From positions 1 through 14,945 of the forward strand of contig CASDQU010000103.1 of assembly GCA_949282835.1 (NCBI GenBank): a stretch of DNA of 14,945 bases, in the 5' to 3' direction. A model generated the notes under the pieces. The model ran no database searches and was not told the DNA's origin. It was given only the letters and a program-made list of their open reading frames with translations. Source of the DNA: an uncultured Bacillota bacterium (lineage in GTDB: Bacteria; Bacillota; Clostridia; Christensenellales; UBA1242). Each line of letters begins with the position of its first letter. The first letter of the stretch is position 1. Shown here one piece after another: positions 8,773 to 14,884 of the stretch. The position numbers and the translations under genes are program-made.

Positions 8773-10469
8773 AAATAATAAATCTTCATGTTGAAAATTT
8801 TGGTAAGCTGCATGATTATGATTTGGAATTTAATGATAATTTGGTGCAGATTTATCATAATAATGGCTGGGGAAAGACAAGTTTAACCTTTTTTATTAAG
8901 GCTATCTTTTATGGTTTGCCTGCTAAGAGCCGAGGCGATGAGGTCAAGTATGAAAGAAGTAAATACCTACCTTGGCAAGGCGGTAATTATGGAGGATACA
9001 TTGAATATGAGGAGGAGAATGAAAGATATAGAATAACAAGATATTTTGGAAAAACTCCAGAAGATGATTTTTATGAACTTATCAATTTAACTTCTGGTAA
9101 GGTTGATAAAAATGAAAAAATCCCTCTTGGTGAAAAACTTTTTGGAGTAGGCGAAAATAGTTTTACAATCACAGCATTCTTTCCACAACTTAACTTTAAA
9201 AGTGGACATAATTATGATATAGCGGCTCATTTAAGCGGAGCAAATAAGTATCAAGATGATTTAGATAAGATACAAATTGCCTTAAAATCGCTTAAAGAGC
9301 GCAAAAATTTCATTAAACGGCAAATTATTAAACTTGAACAAATTGAAGAACATAGAAGTGAAATAAATAGCTATAATGCAGCCATTAATCAGCTTAATCA
9401 AGAAATTTTCTCTTTAGAAAAAGATTTTGAGCGAGAAAATTTAGCATTAGATAAGGCTAAAGAGAATTTAGCAGCAAGTAAGGAAAAATTTGACCTTCAA
9501 AATAAAATGTATCTGCAAAAGTCAAAAATCAGTGAAAAGCTAATGGCTAAAGATGAGCAGCTTAAAAGTTTGAATGAAAAATATATCAATTTAACTCAAC
9601 AAAAACATGGCAAAAATCGTTATGCTTTGCCTGTTTCTTTACTTTGTATAGTAATTGCTGTTGTATTTTTAATGTTGTCCATTTTTGGTCTATTAGATTG
9701 GCTTGTCGGCGGAATAAGTATTGGTGCGATGGCACTTTTAATAACTGTTCTATTTTTTATCTATTTTAAAAAGGGCGACAAAACTTTACTTGACAAAAAT
9801 AAATTACTTGACGACATTGAAAGAATAAAAAAGGAAAGCCAAGAAATTAAAAATCTTTTTCAAGATATTGATTTGACTTTACCTGACCATTCTGTGATTG
9901 ATGAAGAAAGCGATAAATTAAATGCAATTTCTTTTGAAACTCAAAAAATTTCAAATGAGATAAAGCTTAAATTACAAGATAAAGATGAATATATTGAAAA
10001 AATCGACAATTTACAAACATTAGTTTGCTCAATGCAACAAAAAAGAGAGGAAGACAACAAAAAAATATATCTTTTAGACAAGACGATTGAATATCTAGAG
10101 CAGGCAAAAGAGAATGTGTCGCAGCGCTTTGTAGCTCCACTTAATCAAGATTTTCAAAAGATTTTTTGCAAATTTGGACTTGCGAAAGATTATATAATAG
10201 ATTATAATTTAAACATATTTGAAAAGACATCATTTGGCAGTAAAATGTTTGACTATTCAAGTCAAGGTGAACGCGATATAATTTCATTTTGTCAGCGACT
10301 TAGCCTTATTCCAAAGGTATATACCAAATCTAAGCCCATAATTATTTTGGATGACACTTTTGTAAATTTAGATGACAATATGTTGAAAGTGGCACTTAAT
10401 ATAGTAAAAGAATTTTCAAATTCCTATCAAATTTTATATGTTTGTTCAAATAGCCGCTGTAAAATATAG
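8769..10469 (+). CDS. YhaN/SbcC-like SMC-type ATPase with two membrane segments
   Basis: Predicted ATPase partner of the preceding nuclease. The 566-residue chain carries N- and C-terminal half ATPase domains: P-loop NGWGKTS with K36, ABC-type signature SQGE (498-501), and Walker B IIILDD with D528-D529 followed by a D-loop-like FVNLDD. Between them are coiled-coil arms (about residues 165-280 and 340-470), interrupted at their tip by two hydrophobic segments (about 287-307 and 314-334) where SbcC would have the zinc hook. No CxxC hook is visible. It is far shorter than B. subtilis YhaN or E. coli SbcC (roughly 960-1050 residues), mainly from shorter arms. The P-loop is unusual, with Trp where most relatives have a small residue. 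The start ATG overlaps the upstream stop; AGGAGA lies 12 bases ahead. Membrane tethering of the complex is inferred. Confidence 0.87.
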   Translation: MKIINLHVENFGKLHDYDLEFNDNLVQIYHNNGWGKTSLTFFIKAIFYGLPAKSRGDEVKYERSKYLPWQGGNYGGYIEYEEENERYRITRYFGKTPEDDFYELINLTSGKVDKNEKIPLGEKLFGVGENSFTITAFFPQLNFKSGHNYDIAAHLSGANKYQDDLDKIQIALKSLKERKNFIKRQIIKLEQIEEHRSEINSYNAAINQLNQEIFSLEKDFERENLALDKAKENLAASKEKFDLQNKMYLQKSKISEKLMAKDEQLKSLNEKYINLTQQKHGKNRYALPVSLLCIVIAVVFLMLSIFGLLDWLVGGISIGAMALLITVLFFIYFKKGDKTLLDKNKLLDDIERIKKESQEIKNLFQDIDLTLPDHSVIDEESDKLNAISFETQKISNEIKLKLQDKDEYIEKIDNLQTLVCSMQQKREEDNKKIYLLDKTIEYLEQAKENVSQRFVAPLNQDFQKIFCKFGLAKDYIIDYNLNIFEKTSFGSKMFDYSSQGERDIISFCQRLSLIPKVYTKSKPIIILDDTFVNLDDNMLKVALNIVKEFSNSYQILYVCSNSRCKI

Positions 10470-10490
10470 AAAAAATTATGTGAGGTACAA

Positions 10491-11810
10491 ATGAGTTTAT
10501 TTTATATAGCACAAATTGTTAGTGTAGTTACAATTATAGCAACCATTATAGCTCTTTTCCAAAAAGAAAAATGTAAGTCAATGATTTGGTTTACATTGTG
10601 TAACTTTTCTATGATGACAACTTATGCACTTTTAAATAGATGGCTATCTTTGATTTTGGTTGGGATTGCAAGTATACGAACTTTTGTATACTATGTTTGG
10701 GCATATAAGAATTTAAAACCAAATATATTTGTTATGGCGAGTTTTGAAATTGTATTTGTAATAACAGCCATAATTTTATGGAAAGATTATCTTGATCTTC
10801 TTATGCTTATAAATTTATGTATGCTTTCATATACCACATGGCAAGATAATATGAAAATTTTAAGAATAGGCTATCTAATTTCTGCAATTCTTCTTATAGC
10901 TTACAATGCGTTTGTAGGAGCATATGTGGGTATAGTAAGTGAAGTTATACTTTTAATTGCCTCTATTATAAGCATAGTAAAATATGATGTTAAAAATAAG
11001 ATTTCAGATATAGTTATCTTCTTTTATAGTACAATAGCTCCATTTTATCGAATAACAATTGACGAAAATGAACAAAGAGCAGCGATAGTATCTCAGGCAA
11101 TAGATGATGAATTTAATAATTTCGTCTATGTTAAAAATCCCTTAGAGTATAAAAAGCAGATTTCTTTTGTTAAAAAAACAATGAAGGAAAACAACCGTAA
11201 GCCAGCCATGTATTTTCAATCTAAAGGCAATAACAATATACAATTTATTATGGAAACATCAAGAGAATATAAATTACTTTTTAGAGATGTATGGATGAAA
11301 CTTAGAGACGGGGCTAATACAGTTATTAAAAAATGTCTGCTTGATAATCTTACGGTCAAAGAGGTGGATGAAAAATACAAAAAAGATATTATATATATTT
11401 TTAAAGAAGGCTTTATTCATCAAAGCGGAGACGCAATTTATAAATTTGATACAGATTATATAACAAATTACGAAAATTATCTTACTAATGAAAATTTGAA
11501 GAAATTTAGCAGCATTCCATATCTAGCTTTTTATAATGATAAGCCAATCGCTTTATTATTCTTATTTAAAAATGGCACAAACGCGCTTCTATGCCAAATT
11601 ACCACTCTAAAAAAGTATAGAAGACTTGGCGTAGCTACTACGCTAATAAACAAAGTAATTGATTGTGAAAGACGCAAAGGTATTGACTCTTTTTATCTTG
11701 TAACTGAAAAATACACATATATTGAAAGTTTTTATTTAAAAAACAACTTTGTTGAAGTATCACAGGGTGTTTGTATTGATATTTCTCAAAAAATAAGTAA
11801 AAAATTTTAA
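10491..11810 (+). CDS. Fusion of a YgjV-like membrane domain and a GNAT acetyltransferase domain
   Basis: The protein is 439 residues. Residues 1 to about 170 contain six or so hydrophobic segments with the layout of the YgjV family of bacterial inner-membrane proteins (ALFQKEKCKSMIWF.., IASIRTFVYYVW, a second ILRIGYLISAILLIAYN block). After a roughly 60-residue linker, the cytoplasmic C-terminal half ends in a GNAT domain. Its acetyl-CoA binding motif A is clear at about residues 376-385 (YRRLGVATTL: R377, R378, G380, A382), followed by a helix and a late SFYLKNNFVEVS strand typical of GNAT folds. It lies 21 bases after the ATPase gene with its own TGAGG ribosome site, so it is the third gene of the operon. 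The substrate is unknown. No DNA-repair role is evident from the sequence; the operon link is contextual. Confidence 0.8.
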   Translation: MSLFYIAQIVSVVTIIATIIALFQKEKCKSMIWFTLCNFSMMTTYALLNRWLSLILVGIASIRTFVYYVWAYKNLKPNIFVMASFEIVFVITAIILWKDYLDLLMLINLCMLSYTTWQDNMKILRIGYLISAILLIAYNAFVGAYVGIVSEVILLIASIISIVKYDVKNKISDIVIFFYSTIAPFYRITIDENEQRAAIVSQAIDDEFNNFVYVKNPLEYKKQISFVKKTMKENNRKPAMYFQSKGNNNIQFIMETSREYKLLFRDVWMKLRDGANTVIKKCLLDNLTVKEVDEKYKKDIIYIFKEGFIHQSGDAIYKFDTDYITNYENYLTNENLKKFSSIPYLAFYNDKPIALLFLFKNGTNALLCQITTLKKYRRLGVATTLINKVIDCERRKGIDSFYLVTEKYTYIESFYLKNNFVEVSQGVCIDISQKISKKF

Positions 11811-11838
11811 AAAAAATTAAAAAATTTGTAAAAATCTC

Positions 11839-11869
11839 TTGAGTCTATAGTTAACTATAATGATATTAT
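11839..11869 (+). promoter_or_regulatory. MerR-type promoter with operator palindrome
   Basis: -35 TTGAGT (11839-11844) and extended -10 TGATATTAT (TATTAT at 11864-11869) are separated by 19 bp, the over-long spacer characteristic of MerR-activated promoters. Inside the spacer is a perfect 14-bp palindrome, TATAGTTAACTATA (11846-11859), matching MerR-family operators in placement. It precedes the MerR gene itself, so autoregulation is expected. A TATAAT at 11856-11861 lies only 11 bp from the -35 and is part of the palindrome. Confidence 0.78.
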
Positions 11870-11888
11870 TCTTCTAGAAGGAGGGAAA

Positions 11889-13016
11889 ATGTACTCAATC
11901 GGCAAGTTTAGTAAGCTTACAAAAGTTAAAACTCAGACGCTAATCTGGTATGATAAAATAGGCCTATTAAAGCCAGATTATGTAAACGAAGAGAACGGCT
12001 ACAGATATTATAGCGCTAAAAATATCATGGAGCTATACAACATTCGTTTATGGCAGAGTTTTGGCTTTTCAATTAATGATATATTAAACTTGTCTAAAGA
12101 TGTGATAGAAAGACAAATTAAAAATCTGCACAAACAGACAGAGTATATCACATTTAACATTTCGCTCCTTGAAAAAATTAAGGAGGATAATAATATGAAT
12201 AAAGATTTATTTGAACAAATGCAGAAATTAATGCCAAGCAAAGTGCTTATGGGCAGGTGGAGCTATGAAAAGAGTGGCAATGACTTTAGAGATATGGTGA
12301 ATGCGTCAAGCGAGGGCTATGTTGATAAAGCAATGCCAAAGTCACTTTTCTTTGACGGAAAATTCTATTGCAGTGACTTGAAAGAGGATATTGATTATAC
12401 AGATTATACAATTACAATAAACAACAAAAAATATCATTACTTCTTGTTGAATTTTAACAGAAATCTTGTGCTATTTAATAAACCAGAAGAAGATATGAGC
12501 GAGCCTATTCATTTTCATCTTTTCCGCTCATTTTGGAATAAAGAGTATACAAAAGAGCAAATCAAAGCATTAAAAGAACAAAATTTAGAGCGTATTGATA
12601 TTAAAAAACCAGCTGGTAAATATGACGGTCATTTGGATGGTGATTGGGAGTTTTATTGTGATGTTTCAAAGAGTAAGATTGAAAAATTTGACGGCAAAAA
12701 ACCAGCAAAAATTAAAATACCAATGTTAAGCCCTATGTTTATGAACTTGTATTTTAATGGCGAGCAAGTTAAATTCATTGCAAAAGACCAGAGCTATACA
12801 ATAAAAGGTAGAGACAAAGAAAAAACTTATAACTACGATAATGCAAATTGTCAATTATATGCTTATGAGAATGGCGAATTATACTTATTCAATCCAATTT
12901 CAAATAAACGCCATAAGATAATAGAAAAGAAAATTGACGATGTCTTATATCTAATTATAGACATAGAACTTGTGGATGAGATTGATAATGTCTACTTTGT
13001 CTATAAAAGAGTATAA
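11889..13016 (+). CDS. MerR-family transcriptional regulator with large C-terminal effector domain
   Basis: Predicted dimeric DNA-binding activator. Residues 1 to about 70 are a MerR winged helix-turn-helix (YSIGKFSKLTKVKTQTLIWY, DKIGLLKP, NGYRYYS, LWQSFGFS). Residues 75-100 form the dimerisation helix. The remaining 270 residues are an effector region I cannot assign. It looks like two beta-rich halves, each opening with a similar G-[RK]-[WY] start (LMGRWSYEK near 119 and AGKYDGHLDGDWEF near 240), suggestive of tandem lipocalin-like barrels; that is inference. At 375 residues it is longer than most MerR proteins. The ATG follows a strong GAAGGAGGG site. A second strong in-frame start lies at 12195 (Met103), exactly at the domain boundary. 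It is monocistronic, with its own MerR-type promoter and a terminator, and no neighbouring target gene is apparent. Confidence 0.88.
   Translation: MYSIGKFSKLTKVKTQTLIWYDKIGLLKPDYVNEENGYRYYSAKNIMELYNIRLWQSFGFSINDILNLSKDVIERQIKNLHKQTEYITFNISLLEKIKEDNNMNKDLFEQMQKLMPSKVLMGRWSYEKSGNDFRDMVNASSEGYVDKAMPKSLFFDGKFYCSDLKEDIDYTDYTITINNKKYHYFLLNFNRNLVLFNKPEEDMSEPIHFHLFRSFWNKEYTKEQIKALKEQNLERIDIKKPAGKYDGHLDGDWEFYCDVSKSKIEKFDGKKPAKIKIPMLSPMFMNLYFNGEQVKFIAKDQSYTIKGRDKEKTYNYDNANCQLYAYENGELYLFNPISNKRHKIIEKKIDDVLYLIIDIELVDEIDNVYFVYKRV
12181..12197 (+). promoter_or_regulatory. Internal ribosome site and in-frame ATG in the MerR gene
   Basis: AGGAGG at 12181-12186 (AAGGAGG including 12180), an 8-base A/T spacer and ATG at 12195-12197, in frame with the MerR gene at codon 103. 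The site is as strong as the gene's own ribosome site. Starting here gives a 273-residue protein (12195-13016) holding only the effector domain. Confidence 0.55.
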
Positions 13017-13022
13017 AATAAC

Positions 13023-13054
13023 AAAATCTTCTGAATTTATCAGAAGATTTTTTT
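13023..13054 (+). terminator. Rho-independent terminator of the MerR gene
   Basis: A 12-bp perfect stem pairs 13023-13034 with 13040-13051 around a 5-base loop (ATTTA), followed by a T run (13048-13054). It lies seven bases after the stop codon. Confidence 0.92.
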
Positions 13055-13080
13055 GTTTTTTAACAGTTTTATGATATTCT
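13053..13080 (+). promoter_or_regulatory. Candidate promoter of the prephenate-dehydratase-like gene
   Basis: -35-like TTGTTT (13053-13058), 16-bp spacer, extended -10 TGATATTCT (TATTCT at 13075-13080). The start codon at 13087 is six bases after the -10, so the mRNA would be leaderless, as for truA. The -35 overlaps the T tail of the preceding terminator and is weak. Confidence 0.5.
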
Positions 13081-13086
13081 TAATAT

Positions 13087-13641
13087 ATGATTATAGGTTT
13101 TCAAGGAGTAAAAAATAGTAATAGTGAATTTGCTACCAATTTTTTTATCAACAAGCACAACTTTAAAAATATAAAGAAAGTGCCGCTTGTAAGCTCAAAA
13201 GGGGTGGTTAAGGCTTTAAAAGAAGGGAAAATAGATTTAGGAGTAGTGGCTATCAAAAACAATCTTGGTGGCATAGTTGAGGAGACTAAAGAGGCTTTCC
13301 AAGATTGTAGTGTTCAGATTTTAGATACCACTAAGCTACAAATTCATCATTGTCTTTTTGTTTATGATAAAAATTGTGTTGAGAAAATAGATACAATTCT
13401 TTCTCATAAACAGGCTCTTTTGCAGTGTAGAGATTATATTAATCAAAAATTCCCTCAAATTGTTGTTAAAGAGGCGGAGGATACCGCTATTTGTGCCTAT
13501 TATTTAAAAAAAGATAAATTAAGCAAAAATCACGCAGTAATATGCAGTAAAAGGGCGGGCGAAGATAACAGTTTGTTTATGATAGATGAAAATATAGAAG
13601 ACAAACGCAGTATTACTCAATTTGCACTTATAAAAATTTGA
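13087..13641 (+). CDS. Stand-alone prephenate-dehydratase-like protein without ACT domain
   Basis: The 184-residue chain matches the catalytic (PDT) half of prephenate dehydratase, which turns prephenate into phenylpyruvate in phenylalanine synthesis. Recognisable family blocks are VKALKEGKIDLGVVAIKNN (the [DE]xGVxPIEN region), LQIHHCLFV, LSHKQALLQCRDYI (the SHPQAL.QC block), EDTAICAYYL, AVICSKRAGE and NIEDKRSITQF. The last block corresponds to the catalytic TRF motif: Thr177 is kept, but Arg is Gln178. The C-terminal ACT domain that senses phenylalanine in the usual 270-290-residue enzymes is absent. There are no aromatic-pathway neighbours. The ATG has no ribosome site and falls where transcription should start. 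Activity is uncertain; it may be a ligand-binding relative. Confidence 0.8.
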   Translation: MIIGFQGVKNSNSEFATNFFINKHNFKNIKKVPLVSSKGVVKALKEGKIDLGVVAIKNNLGGIVEETKEAFQDCSVQILDTTKLQIHHCLFVYDKNCVEKIDTILSHKQALLQCRDYINQKFPQIVVKEAEDTAICAYYLKKDKLSKNHAVICSKRAGEDNSLFMIDENIEDKRSITQFALIKI

Positions 13642-13645
13642 TTAT

Positions 13646-14110
13646 TTAAATTTCTTTTTCTTGATAATTTAATGTTTTGACTGGCTCAAGCACATTAAAC
13701 CATAATTTTTCATCAATTCCAAAATCTTTATAAGCAGGCAAATGGTAAATAAAAAATATATCAGCTAAATCATATTTTTTGCTTTCAACAAGTGTTTTTA
13801 GGTGATTATTTTTTAACATGTCATCTGTTAAATTTTTAAGCGAAACTTGACCATTATCTTGATATTTCTTAAATTCCAAGACACATTCTAATTTGTCTGC
13901 CGCTCTTGCAAATTTAGCTTCTTTAGAATAGTTTAAATTAAATTCGTCAGTCAAAGCTAAAAGTTCATCATGTTGATGGAGGTTTTGTAAAATAGAGCTT
14001 ACCATTTCTCTAGCCTTATTATCAAGATTTTTCTTTTCAATAGAGATAATACAATTAAGCCGCTAATTTCAATTTTGTCTGACATGATATTTGACAGCGG
14101 GAATAGGGTT
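13646..14110 (-). pseudogene. Remnant of an HD-domain nucleotidase-like gene, 5' end lost
   Basis: An open segment (minus strand, ATG at 14005 to TAA at 13646, 119 residues) matches the C-terminal half of HD-domain phosphohydrolases of the YfbR/HDDC2 (HD_3) type. The clearest part is SKEAKFARAADKLECVLEF, where the Asp of AADKLE would be the last metal ligand. Similarity does not begin at that ATG. The same frame upstream reads SIEKKNLDNKARE, then two stops (TGA, TAG, about 14066-14074), then PAVKYH, which resembles the P-x-P-V-K-Y segment just after the HD pair in YfbR. The HD residues themselves are missing, and homology stops next to the fold-back at 14114-14178. I read it as a gene cut by the tRNA-Leu repeat array and since decayed. 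It is convergent with the dehydratase-like gene, with four bases between stops. The exact family is uncertain. Confidence 0.65.
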
Positions 14111-14113
14111 GTT

Positions 14114-14178
14114 AAAAAAACAAGCGCTTGCGGCCACGGCACACCAAAGGTGTTGCCTAGGCAGAAGCGCAGTTTTTT
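14114..14178. repeat. Large fold-back at the edge of the tRNA-Leu repeat array
   Basis: An A run (14114-14120) and a T run (14172-14178) flank GCGCTT (14124-14129) paired with AAGCGC (14165-14170). Inside is a second hairpin, GGCACACC (14138-14145), with loop AAA, and GGTGTTGCC (14149-14157), one base bulged. The outer A/T arms occupy the position of the AAAAAACTGC/GCAGTTTTTT terminator of the adjacent repeat units. It therefore looks like that terminator with extra palindromic DNA in its loop. Confidence 0.6.
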
Positions 14179-14181
14179 CTC

Positions 14182-14305
14182 TGGTGCTGGTGGTGGAAGC
14201 CTTATCCTAAAAATCAAAGATTTTCAGGGAATCCATGTCTCACCCATGTGGGTTCGACTCCCGATAAACTTTAATTAAAAAAACTGCCTTTCGCAGTTTT
14301 TTCTC
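14182..14305 (-). repeat. tRNA-Leu-derived repeat unit A (degenerate)
   Basis: The minus strand ends in the tRNA-Leu 3' terminus (ACCACCAGCACCA, 14182-14194). The T-arm (TGTGGGTTCGACTCCC, ending at 14262) is on the opposite strand, as if the segment of about 68 bp between was flipped. A hairpin (14206-14229) sits in the flipped segment. The unit is joined through GATAAACTTTAATT to a terminator hairpin (14278-14302). Its distance to unit B is 124 bp. Confidence 0.7.
14206..14229 (-). repeat. Hairpin element, copy in unit A
   Basis: A 10-bp stem with a 3-base loop; the minus-strand RNA has one G-U wobble and otherwise perfect pairs. A 26-base sequence (14206-14231) is identical to 14600-14625 in the broken tRNA-Leu copy. 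Confidence 0.75.
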
Positions 14306-14328
14306 TGGTGCTGGTGGTGGAAGCCCGA

Positions 14329-14354
14329 CCCAAAAAATCTGACGATTTTTCGGG
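14329..14354 (-). repeat. Hairpin element, copy in unit B
   Basis: CCCAAAAAATC (14329-14339) and GATTTTTCGGG (14344-14354) form an 11-bp stem with loop TGAC. The primary sequence and loop differ from copies A and D. Stem length and a G-U wobble on the minus-strand RNA are kept. Confidence 0.65.
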
Positions 14355-14398
14355 TACCCCGGCGAACCCTGTGTGTTCGACTCCCGATAAACTTTAAT

Positions 14399-14422
14399 TA
14401 AAAAAACTGCTTTCGCAGTTTT
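14399..14422 (-). terminator. Terminator of tRNA-Leu
   Basis: On the minus strand, AAAACTGC, loop GAAA, GCAGTTTT, then further T residues (14403-14410 paired with 14415-14422). It lies four bases after the CCA end of the tRNA. Copies follow units A and B. Confidence 0.8.
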
Positions 14423-14425
14423 CTC

Positions 14426-14511
<86 letters not shown>

Positions 14512-14541
14512 ATAATAAATTTTTGGATTGTTGCTTTTTTT
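14512..14541 (-). repeat. Duplicated leader of tRNA-Leu
   Basis: The roughly 30 bp in front of the intact tRNA-Leu (ATAATAAATTTTTGG.. on the plus strand) recur almost unchanged at 14645-14674 in front of the broken copy. The duplication therefore included upstream DNA. The offset between the two tRNA 5' ends is 133 bp. No convincing -35/-10 pair is seen, so the tRNA may be processed from a longer transcript. Confidence 0.7.
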
Positions 14542-14560
14542 CTATAACAAGTTTTTTGTT

Positions 14561-14644
14561 CGCACGGGACTTTAAGTCCGTGCGTCTGCCACTGATCGCC
14601 CTAAAAATCAAAGATTTTCAGGGAACCCGAGCCGCCACACCAGC
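14561..14644 (-). pseudogene. Broken tRNA-Leu copy with hairpin in the D-arm
   Basis: The minus strand begins with the acceptor and D-stem of tRNA-Leu (GCTGGTGTGGCGG, 14632-14644). About 40 bp carrying the hairpin element then interrupt it before GGCAGACGCACGG and the anticodon region. The rest of the tRNA (variable arm, T-arm, 3' acceptor) is missing. Instead the sequence folds back: 14561-14584 is a near-perfect palindrome (CGCACGGGACTT followed by its own complement, one G missing). Confidence 0.8.
14599..14623 (-). repeat. Hairpin element, copy in the broken tRNA-Leu
   Basis: An 11-bp stem with a 3-base loop: CCCTAAAAATC, AAA, GATTTTCAGGG on the plus strand. On the minus-strand RNA the one mismatch becomes a G-U pair. 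It is identical to the unit A copy over 26 bases. Confidence 0.75.
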
Positions 14645-14750
14645 ATAATATATTTTTGGATTGTTGCTTTGTAGTAGTTTTGCTTGTTAAAAATGCTTCA
14701 AATTTAAGTTACCATCGCGTTAATTTATACTCAGCCTGTCCTATCAATTA

Positions 14751-14801
14751 GAAAGGCGACCAAATGGCCGCCGCATGTTCCATAATTCTATAGAACTATG
14801 G
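14751..14801 (-). terminator. Two hairpins downstream of tRNA-Cys, possible weak terminator
   Basis: On the minus strand, CCATAGTTC/GAATTATGG (14780-14801) starts seven bases after the tRNA-Cys CCA. GGCGGCC/GGTCGCC (14755-14772) with loop ATTT follows, and then TTTC. The second could terminate the Gly-Cys transcript, but its T tract is short. Read-through into tRNA-Leu is possible. Confidence 0.4.
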
Positions 14802-14807
14802 GCTAAC

Positions 14808-14882
14808 TGGAGGTACCACCCGGATTTGAACCGGGGAATGAAGGTTTTGCAGACCTTGGCCTTACCACTTGGCGATGGTACC
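14808..14882 (-). tRNA. tRNA-Cys(GCA)
   Basis: 75 bases with encoded CCA (14808-14810). Acceptor GGTACCA pairs with TGGTACC, discriminator T. D-arm GCCAAGTGGTAAGGC, anticodon stem AGGT/ACCT with loop CTGCAAA (anticodon GCA), T-arm CCCGG-TTCAAAT-CCGGG. It lies two bases after tRNA-Gly, so the two are cotranscribed. Confidence 0.96.
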
Positions 14883-14884
14883 AT

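Larger units (their letters stand above)
14306..14425 (-). repeat. tRNA-Leu-derived repeat unit B (degenerate)
   Basis: Same layout as unit A: tRNA-Leu 3' terminus at 14306-14318, inverted T-arm (GTGTGTTCGACTCCC, ending near 14385), GATAAACTTTAATT spacer, and terminator hairpin at 14399-14422. It sits 120 bp from the start of the intact tRNA-Leu. It has diverged from A mostly between the hairpin and the T-arm. Confidence 0.7.
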
